From: Aradus depressus
Taxonomy: Eukaryota > Arthropoda > Insecta > Hemiptera > Aradidae
Direction of reading: 5' to 3'
Assembly (NCBI GenBank): GCA_963662175.1
Contig: OY759223.1
Coordinates: forward strand, 13,122,249-13,186,248
DNA: 64,000 bases
The notes under the pieces are model-generated. The model saw only the letters and a program-made list of their open reading frames with translations, did not search any database and had not been told where the DNA came from. The position numbers were made by a program, and so were the translations under genes. Below, piece by piece: positions 56,903 through 64,000 of this stretch (positions within the stretch are counted from its first letter, which is position 1; every line of letters starts with the position of its first letter).

Positions 56903-59900
56903 CTACGTGAAGGAGAGACCCGTGGCATTGCTACTAGGCGGAGTGTCCGAGTAGGCGAGTGCAGTGACTGGCTTCTGATGTCCAGTGTACTCTCTTTCTA
57001 TGTTCCCCGTCGACAAGTTCCACAGTCGGGCCACACCATCTGATGAAGCTAAAACAACATTTCTTCATTACATTTAATTTATAGAGGGCGCCGGTAGCTC
57101 AGAAGTAGTGCGCTAACCTAATAAGCTCAAGATCGTGGGTTCGAAACCCGGACGAGACATTTAGGCTTTTTATCTGATGATTGGATAGGAATAAGCAATG
57201 GTTCCGAGCCTGTAGGATGTCAGGTACTCGTTAAAGACTCCTACCTCAGGCAACTAAACCTGGATATGCAAACACTAGGACTTCCACAGTAGAGCTAATA
57301 GACAAACTATATATATCAAGGGCGCCGGTAGTTTGGTCCTTCGGATGGGATGTTAAGCAATGGTTCCGAGCCTGTAGGATGTCAGGTACTCGTTAAAGAC
57401 TCCTACCTCAGGCAACTAAACCTGGATATGCAAACACTAGGACTTCCACAGTAGAGCTAATAGACAAACTATATATATCAAGGGCGCCGGTAGTTTGGTC
57501 CTTCGGATGGGATGTTAAGCGATGTTCCCGAGCCTGTACGATGTCAGGTACTCGTTAAAGACTCCTACCTCAGGCAACTAAACCTGGATATGCAAACACT
57601 AGGACTTCCACAGTAGAGCTAATAGACAAACTATATATATCAAGGGCGCCGGTAGTTTGGTCCTTCGGATGGGATGTTAAGCAATGTTCCCGAGCCTGTA
57701 GGATGTCAGGTACTCGTTAAAGACTCCTACCTCAGGCAACTAAACCTGGATATGCAAACACTAGGACTTCCACAGTAGAGCTAATAGACAAACTATATAT
57801 ATCAAGGGCGCCGGTAGTTTGGTCCTTCGGATGGGATGTTAAGCAATGTTCCCGAGCCTGTAGGATGTCAGGTACTCGTTAAAGACTCCTACCTCAGGCA
57901 ACTAAACCTGGATATGCAAACACTAGGACTTCCACAGTAGAGCTAATAGACAAACTATATATATCAAGGGCGCCGGTAGTTTGGTCCTTCGGATGGGATG
58001 TTAAGCAATGGTTCCGAGCCTGTAGGATGTCAGGTACTCGTTAAAGACCCCTACCCTAGGTGAATAAAAATTTAGGACTCCCATAAGTAGTCAGGCTCAT
58101 GTCCACCAGAGTGACGAAAGAGCGCTCTGGTAATAGGCGATATGACCTTGTAGTTAAAGCCCGGGCATGAGTCATAATAACTAAGTAATATAACCCTATA
58201 TGACATTAAATGCCTCGTATGTCTTCTGTGTGGAACCAGGAATATAAGATATTATTATTTGAAGACAGTCTCCCGAGACAGAACGGAGATTCGTTGGACC
58301 ATTCCCCTCAAGTTCTGGCCTAGTGTAAGAGTGTACTTTGCCTACCCAGATGTGCCCCAAATTTGTTACCTCCTGAAGAGTAGCCGGGTTACGAACCGGC
58401 AGACTTGAGCTGAGTAGGCAACCACGCTACCTCTCAGTTACCGATCCCCTCTTATTATATTTTTTTTAAAGATATATCTTGTCTTATGACAATATTTCGG
58501 AGCGATTACACGCCCCTCCCTCAAGGAGCGAAATATAATTAAGTAAAATTCTACCTGTAATGAGATACTTAGAGTCAGCGGAGAAAGCAGCGTCCCAGAC
58601 CCAGCGTTGAGCTTCATGTTTCAGTTCTTGGACAAGGCAAAAATTCTCTGTTTCCCAAATACGGGCAGTTTGGTCAGCGGAACATGTCACTAAAAGTCTG
58701 AAAAAAAAACAATAATAATATGAAAAATATAAAAAAATATATTTTAAAATCACCCAAGCTTACACAAACATACCGGTAGGTTACTCATAGACGTTTAACA
58801 AAAATTACCACAAAATCAAGTAATACAATATAATTAATGGTGAATATGTTGTAGTCCTTGTTAGTTTTATATCAATACGAAAACCCAGAAATTTTATATT
58901 ATATGGGAATAGTTTAATACAACTGTAGTTATTAGTTTTTGTGCTAAGCCCCCTAATCCCTTCTCCCCTTTGGTCGATTTGGCTGAAAAACAATAGGTGT
59001 CGTCTTTAGAGGGATCTAGAAACACATACAACTTCATGTCGATACATTCATTCTATCGGGAGTAATAGTGTTCATAGACACACATATTTTTTTTGGAGAG
59101 CTTCTTACGTTGGTCTGTCCTGGCCGGCAATGAGTTAGTAAAAAGTTGGTTTCTTTTTGACACATTTAAACTGAGAATGGTTAATGATTGAATGTTAACT
59201 ACAAGAGATTATCAACATAAACATGGCACAACTATAGACGCTGTTTTTGCAAGTTTCGTAGAAAAGATTGAGTCTAAAATTTATATTTCTTACTTTAGTG
59301 ACCATAAACCAAACATTACATTTATAGATTTTGAAGAAAATAATGTGCATGATACTGAATGTGACGAGTCTACGCCAATAACTATACATAACAACGATGA
59401 AAATAATGAGGCAAAATCTGATGATATGGATGTTGATCAACTTTCTCAAGCAAAACACTTGGAAAATACTTGTGGTGAAATGATTCTATGCACATGATTC
59501 CATGACAAATAGTACATTTACACGATATAATTGTATATTATACCATTTTAACATTATAATAATATGTAAATACAATTTTGTTGCAACTACTCTACAATAG
59601 TTCCTGAATACTCTCCTAAGATCGACCACTTACAACATAATACTCCTTAAGAGCATGCATTTGATTGCTTTTCCCTAATAAATGTACATGGACAATTTAA
59701 TAATTTCAATTTAAAATTACTTTTAGTCAACAATTATTTTCACCAAAACCATGACGGAGGAACTCCGCTCTGCCGCGCGTCCCGCGACGCACACCTTTTT
59801 TATCATATTTGGACTCTGGAGGTTAGCAAACTCCGCTTCGAATTGTTGACATATTACAACTTCCCCTATACGTCTTCGCTGGGGAAGTAATAAAATGGAT

Positions 59901-61096
59901 GAGACGCCAGACTACATTTTTATTTTACAACCTGTTAAATAATCACTTTTCACTACCTCACTCACGTTTACATTAATATTAGTAGTGTGTGCTTATTTGA
60001 ATTTCGCCTTTTCTACTCTAGGACTTACTTGGAGTCAGGGCTGAGCTTGCAGACAAGGCCGTAGCGGCGATGTGCCTGGATCCTGTTCCTTGGCTTGAGT
60101 TTGGTCGGTTCGTCCGAGGTGGAAGTGAGGGACCAGACGTAGCAGTTACCCTTGTTGTTGACGGCTGCAAGAAGTCTGCCCTCTGGGTCGATGGACACAG
60201 ACTGGATGGAAGCCTCTGCTTCTGGGATCTACAGACAGATATCACTCTTTGTATTATAGTTCCAATAAACAGGGAGACACCGAATGAAATGATCTAACAA
60301 TTCAAAATAAAATGTTTTTAAAAAAATATTGTCTATTTCACAAATATATACTTTCGGTATTGCTACCATCTTCAGCCACGAATTAACAAATACTAAATGG
60401 AAGTTCAACCAGTTTACAATCCAAATGGTACCCTTCCTTCAGCCCCCATGGGGTTTTTCCTGTCCCTCCTGTACAGTTATGTCTTAAAATATAGAAAACA
60501 TTAAGAATAAAGATGTTGATTAGCGACTGTAGATTCTAATTGTAGGAATATTGAGGGTCAGTCAAAGATGGAAAAAAACACTATTCAGATGCCAACGTTT
60601 CGATATATTTTATATCATCATCAGGGCCTACAAACATGGGAGGGGGAAATGAAGATTAGAATCAAAAATAAACAAAAAAAAAATTTTTTTGTTGATAAAA
60701 ATTACTGAACGTTAAAAATACACTATAACAAGTTAAAAATTGAAACTGACTTACTATGAATAATTACTAAACATTAAAATTAAATATGATTACATTACTA
60801 AACATAAACATTAATAATGGAAATAGACAAATAGGTGGAACATAATAAAGAGTAAACATTAAAATGACTTACTATGAATAAGCAGGGTTGGGGAGAAGAC
60901 ATGTACACTGGATGGAGTGTTACATGGTACAAAATAATACTAGGGTGCTAAAGGAAACAGGTACAGGGAGCTTGGAAAACCCCGTCATAACTGTCACATT
61001 ACAGCAGAAATGTTGAAAGTAATATAAATATGTGTTATTAAGGTTGTTTGTGTCTGTATACTCTAACACATATCTATAGATAATTAATAAATAATT

Positions 61097-61127
<31 letters not shown>

Positions 61128-62718
61128 TATAATACACAAAAAAATAAAATAAAATAAAAAATAGATAATTTAGATATTGGAGACAGAACTATGGTGTCAG
61201 CTCTTGCTAAGTAAATTGGCATAACAATTACTTAGGTTATTAGTTTCTGTGCGGAAGTTGACTGTGACCCATGTTTGTAGGCCCTGATGATGATATAAAA
61301 TATATCGAAACGTTGGCATCTGAATAGTGTTTTTTTTCCATCTTTGACTGACCCTCAATATTCCTACAATTAAGAATAAAATTTGGTTTTTTTAACAAAA
61401 CATACGTTCTTTCTTTATGTTTCATCAAGTGTTTCACAATATCTCTACAAAAAATGCCTCTAAAAGCCAACGACGGTTTGAATAAAAATAAATTTTTTTT
61501 TAGGGCTGATGGTATCCCTACAGCAAACCTGTATGAGGAATTTTTGGAGGTTGTTGTGAACGTGCTGTATTTAATAAAAGACATAGAGCTGTTGTCCACT
61601 CATGAGTTTATTTAGCATAGCCAGCTTTCAGTCTAATGAAACCATCTTCAGTGCTAACTCTGTCATTTTGAGTTTCTCCAATAACTTGACTGTTGATTAA
61701 TGAGGAATTTTTGGAGGTTGTTGTGAGCGTGCTATATATATACAAGTTATTGGAGAAACTCTAAATGACAGAGTTAGCACTGAAGATGGTTTCATTAGAG
61801 TGAAAGCTGACTATGCTAAATAAACTCGTGAGTGGACAACAGCTCTGTGTCTTTTATTAAATTGCAACCCTGTATCTTCAATAAAGTCCAGGATGCTGCT
61901 GCAGGTTCCCTCCACATCCTGCCTCGGTTTGCTTATAGCAGGACCAGAAGCAGTTAAACCTCTTGCTTTCTAGAGTTTTACACTGACTTACGAGTATGAA
62001 CCAGAGTCTCATTTTCTTCGCCACATTTACTACACAGAGAGCTTCTAGCAATGCCCATATTGTAAAGGTGTTTGTTCATATGACAGTAACCTATGATCAG
62101 CCCTGCATAGTCTGCTCATGTTCAGAAGCTCTCGGCTTTTCTCTGAGAGTTCACAAAAAAAGTTTTGAATGTCTTTGTTTAGGGACGTAAACAAACCTCC
62201 CGAACTGATTCTGGTCAACCAGCTTTTTATTGCCGCCCTTGCGGTGCTCTTAGAGATCCCGCAGAAGGGTTCTGCTCCTATAGGTCCTATGTCAGCTCCT
62301 GATCTGGCTAATTCATTAACCCTTTCGTTGCCTTCCAAACCTTGATGTCCTGGCACCCATATAGTAGACTTAAAAAAGAACTTTTGAATCCTGTAAATTT
62401 TATGTTGATACATTCATTTATCGGCAGTTATTAGGGTTTCTGAGTTGAGCCCTCTCCGGGAAATTAAAATGTGTCTTTCATATGGCGTTCTGAATAAACA
62501 TATATACTTTACTGAAGATATTATAAGAAAAAAAATAAGATATAACTAAAGCTAAGAGAAAACCAACCAGCTGTTCGTTATGGTCGGTCTTAAGATCCCA
62601 GAGGTGTATGATGCCGCTCTGGTCGCCCACTATCAGCTCAGACTGATTTGGATGAAGAGCCACACAGTTGACGGGAGCGCTCACCTGGAAGATCCGCTGA
62701 CACTGCAGGTTCTTAGAT
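56903..62718 (-). CDS. mLST8: mLST8 (G-beta-L), TOR complex WD40 subunit; 3' four exons
   Basis: A WD40 propeller protein that binds the TOR kinase domain in TORC1 and TORC2. Minus-strand exons: 62718-62568, 60228-60029, 58697-58555, 57048-56903 (stop TAG 56905-56903), all GT-AG with phases that join cleanly. They encode the last 213 residues, matching human residue 115 to the end (326) as I recall that protein. Repeats visible: '[15 protein letters not shown]' in the first exon, 'NCYVWSL' in the second, '[15 protein letters not shown]' in the third, '[11 protein letters not shown]' in the last. The C-terminus ends 'NATGLSFT', slightly beyond the last blade. N-terminal exons are not found up to 64000 and must lie further right. 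Introns hold the 162-bp array, an endonuclease relic, Penelope-like sequence and a LINE piece. Confidence 0.93.
57080..57200 (+). mobile_element. family A SINE head at the start of the tandem array
   Basis: 'gagggcgccggtagctcaga', B box 'gtgggttcgaaacccggac', then a shortened linker 'tttatctgatgattgg' leading into the first array unit. Confidence 0.85.
57195..58050 (+). repeat. 162-bp tandem array derived from family A SINE
   Basis: The junction 'caagggcgccggtagtttgg' is followed by 'tccttcggatgggatgttaa'. Unit marks 'ggcgccgg' occur at 57321, 57483, 57645, 57807 and 57969, exactly 162 bp apart. Each unit holds a truncated SINE body, then 'ggcaactaaacctggatatg', 'ccacagtagagctaatagac' and an 'actatatatatcaag' linker. 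Units differ at only a few positions (for example 'caatggttcc' versus 'gatgttcccg'). About five and a half units. It lies in the last mLST8 intron. Confidence 0.95.
58051..58192 (+). mobile_element. family A SINE tail closing the array
   Basis: The last unit switches to a standard SINE 3' half ('ctaccctaggtgaataaaaa', 'aaagagcgctctggtaatag', 'gcatgagtcataataactaa'). Confidence 0.9.
58250..58450 (-). mobile_element. family A SINE, old antisense copy
   Basis: A diverged body, then B box 'gccgggttacgaaccggca' and A box 'cctctcagttaccgatc'. It is close to the acceptor side of an mLST8 exon. Confidence 0.65.
58915..59105 (-). repeat. family B antisense fragment
   Basis: 'cctttggtcgatttggctga', 'tcatgtcgatacattcattc' and 'atcgggagtaatagtgttca'. 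Confidence 0.7.
59144..59497 (+). pseudogene. endonuclease/exonuclease/phosphatase-like C-terminal fragment
   Basis: A plus-strand frame reads '[11 protein letters not shown]', one stop, then a 101-codon stretch with '[15 protein letters not shown]' and '[10 protein letters not shown]'. The 'TTID.VF' and 'SDHKP' motifs are the last two conserved blocks of EEP-type nuclease domains, as in Helentron proteins and helicase-linked nucleases of insects. The tail is acidic. It lies antisense in an mLST8 intron and is a transposon relic. The exact transposon class is uncertain. Confidence 0.6.
59745..59890. repeat. GC-rich scrap and fused family B ends
   Basis: 59755-59800 is unusually CpG-rich ('gccgcgcgtcccgcgacgca') with a small 'cggaggaactccg' hairpin. 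It could be a Helitron-type 3' end, but no CTRR terminus is certain. At 59858-59890 'acttcccctatacgtcttcg' and 'ctggggaagtaa' join two family B ends almost directly. Confidence 0.35.
60512..61371. mobile_element. Penelope-like element remnant with 105-bp inverted arms
   Basis: The arms are 60538-60643 and 61264-61371. Each contains 'aattgtaggaatattgaggg', 'gccaacgtttcgatatattt' and 'catcatcagggcctacaaac'. The plus-strand right arm reads CCTGATGATGATATAAAATATATCGAAACG, a hairpin flanked by CTGATGA and GAAAC. 'ttaagaataaa' stands at both outer sides (about 60501 and 61370), a possible target duplication. The AT-rich interior has no coding frame. Confidence 0.6.
61530..61860. mobile_element. second inverted Penelope-like pair
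   Basis: 61574-61691 and 61744-61858 are inverted copies of each other ('agagctgttgtccactca', 'ctgaagatggtttcattaga', 'ctccaataacttg'). A 40-bp segment 'gaggaatttttggaggttgt' is repeated directly at 61533 and 61702. The core CTGAAGATGGTTTCATTAGA(G/C)TGAAAGC again has the family C layout. Confidence 0.6.
61861..62413 (-). pseudogene. non-LTR retrotransposon, RNase H domain and 3' end
   Basis: The minus frame 62413-62045 contains '[19 protein letters not shown]', the C-terminal RNase H motif of I/R1/Jockey-like LINEs, then '[20 protein letters not shown]' and 'LCRADHRLL'. A frameshift follows near 62045. Downstream sequence ('ggagggaacctgcagcagca' on the minus strand) still looks coding and ends near 61865. 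It is in the same orientation as mLST8, in the intron upstream of exon 60228-60029. Confidence 0.8.
62395..62470 (-). repeat. family B scrap
   Basis: 'tgttgatacattcatttatc' and 'ggcagttattagggtttctg'. Confidence 0.6.
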
Positions 62719-63229
62719 CTAAACATCAAACATTATACCATACTGAGTACATCGGTCATAGCGAGAAAACATCACTTGCAGTTCGAATCTGAGCTGTCGG
62801 GGCAAAATACCTTTTGTTTCTGTCTTGAGTCATCTGATTCTTGGAGACCATCTCTCAGGCCGAAAACAAGTAAGCTTTGTGTTGAATGTCCTAAATAAAT
62901 AAATTCAATTGAATGAAAATAAAGAAAAAAATAATTTTTTGTCATGACCATGATTAAATTGAATTTCTCAATTTTTATTCTAATTAATTTATTTATTCAA
63001 GCAATAAACAGCATGATTACTTTTTTTCGATCTCATAAAGTTGATGCAAGTCTTTAAGTGTCAAAAACCGTTAATTAAAAATACTTTACTTACCACCGTT
63101 GCCATATTGGCAAATTAAACAATGTCTAGGGGCCGCCATCAAATGAAAAAATCTATTACCATAACATTTACAATAGTATGTGCAACTCAACGAATCTCTG
63201 CATACAATCAAGTATATAATTATTTTATA
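62719..63229. other. mLST8 intron, no further exon found
   Basis: I looked on the minus strand for a frame ending in the expected 'WDLR' with a phase-2 donor and found none. Confidence 0.45.
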
Positions 63230-63890
63230 TTTTAATCATCAAGGCGAAAATATAAATTGGATATTGGATATCATGATCAACATGGCAAATCCAAGACTTC
63301 CCAAGGCCCTAGCTACAGAGGTTATTAAAAGGAATGTGCTCTGGTTCCGACGGATAAATAACTATATCTCGGACTACAATCTGGGGGATAGTCTGTCCGT
63401 TAATAACATCGAGATATGTAACACACAGTTATCATTTGGTACGGAATAGTTTAAAAGAGTATTATTGCAATCAGTTCAGGGAGGAAATTAAAAACTCAGA
63501 CCGGTACTTGCTAGTTAGGGAACTGGAGTTCCACGATTCAGTTAATAGTTACTTACAGAGTGTCCTACCATTGTCAAGTATTAGATTAATAATTAAACTT
63601 AGAGGTGAACTGTTGCATCTAAGCTACACGTCTATCAATCAATATACCTCCGAAGATATGGACTTTATGCCCAATGTGTTACAGCCCCTGTAAACAAGAT
63701 CTATATCACTTCCTCATTACCTGCCCCAAATATGATGATTTAAAAAATAAAATATTTAAAAACAACATAGATACTTCATTTATGTTGGAATTATTAAATG
63801 GTAAAGATTGGCAATTACTGGTAAATTATTGCAAAAAGGCTTACGATTTCAGAAACTGTGAATTAAATAAATAAATGATTAGGAACAAAG
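63230..63890 (+). pseudogene. non-LTR retrotransposon ORF2 C-terminal region
   Basis: Three plus-strand frames follow each other: about 63240-63449 ('NVLWFRRINNYISDYNLGDS'), 63436-63693 ('NSLKEYYCNQFREEI') and 63674-63874 ('LYHFLITCPKYDDLKNKIF'). The last has the C..C...YHFL..CP.Y..L pattern of the C-terminal zinc-knuckle region of many LINEs. Two frame changes make it inactive. It ends in 'taaataaataaatg'. It is distinct from the LINEs at 1.9 and 61.9 kb. Confidence 0.75.
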
Positions 63891-64000
63891 ATATATTTAT
63901 TATTTTATAAAGAAAAATTTGTTGTTAATAAGTTTATAAGAAATAAGTTTATAAGATAATATTATTTATGTAAATCTAGACTCCTCAAGACGGCTTAGGC

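Noticed and set aside
57195..58050. CRISPR-like array
   Set aside because: The 162-bp units are contiguous, with no repeat-spacer alternation, and lie in an intron of a eukaryotic gene.
60070..60297. 75-codon plus frame at 60.1 kb
   Set aside because: It is the antisense shadow of the mLST8 exon at 60228-60029, which has matching splice sites on the minus strand.
61240..61599. 119-codon minus frame across the Penelope-like arms
   Set aside because: It crosses two inverted-repeat arms and shows no reverse transcriptase or GIY-YIG motif.
62580..62792. 70-codon plus frame opposite the mLST8 exon
   Set aside because: It is the antisense shadow of the WD40 exon.

Overview
The window is AT-rich eukaryotic nuclear DNA with spliced genes, long introns and very dense repeats. 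It is most likely from an arthropod, probably an insect. That inference rests on gene structure and on the transposon relics (MADF/Harbinger, pogo, hAT, Tc1, Penelope-like, non-LTR). No species can be named from sequence alone.

Three host genes are supported. (1) Inositol-trisphosphate 3-kinase (IP3K), plus strand, about 18.9-47.3 kb. All eight core coding exons can be placed in phase, the first intron is about 20 kb, and an 18-codon cassette exon is possible. (2) A DEAD-box RNA helicase of the DDX49/Dbp8 type, plus strand, 53510-54871, as one intronless exon. (3) mLST8, minus strand, 62718 down to 56903, with the four 3' coding exons present; the N-terminal exons must lie beyond the right edge. 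IP3K belongs to inositol phosphate/calcium signalling, mLST8 to TOR complexes, and DDX49 to ribosome biogenesis. They are simply neighbours, not an operon. DDX49 and mLST8 converge, with about 2 kb between their stop codons.

1-18.9 kb and the IP3K introns hold no recognised host exons apart from a few candidates. They are built of nested repeats. Family A is a tRNA-headed SINE of about 330-350 bp with roughly 35 full or partial copies, several with clear target-site duplications. Family B is a non-coding element with conserved ends (a 'cgaagtataggggaagtta' end and a 'gctggggaagtaca' end), often found as head-to-head inverted pairs. Family C comprises Penelope-like hairpin sequences with a CTGAnGATG...GAAA core. 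The rest are MITEs with clear inverted ends (6.1, 12.9, 16.9, 24.7 kb), a pogo/Tigger relic at 34.6-35.6 kb, LINE 3' ends (1.9, 18.1, 61.9, 63.2 kb), a hAT relic (52 kb), a Tc1 C-terminus (49 kb), a Harbinger fragment (8.2-8.6 kb) and an endonuclease fragment (59.2 kb).

The most striking structure is an exact 162-bp tandem array derived from family A inside the last mLST8 intron (about 57.2-58.05 kb). Other points of interest are the hammerhead-like cores in family C, a possible IP3K cassette exon, and a nested chain of SINE, pogo element and SINE. No prokaryotic-type system or CRISPR is present.
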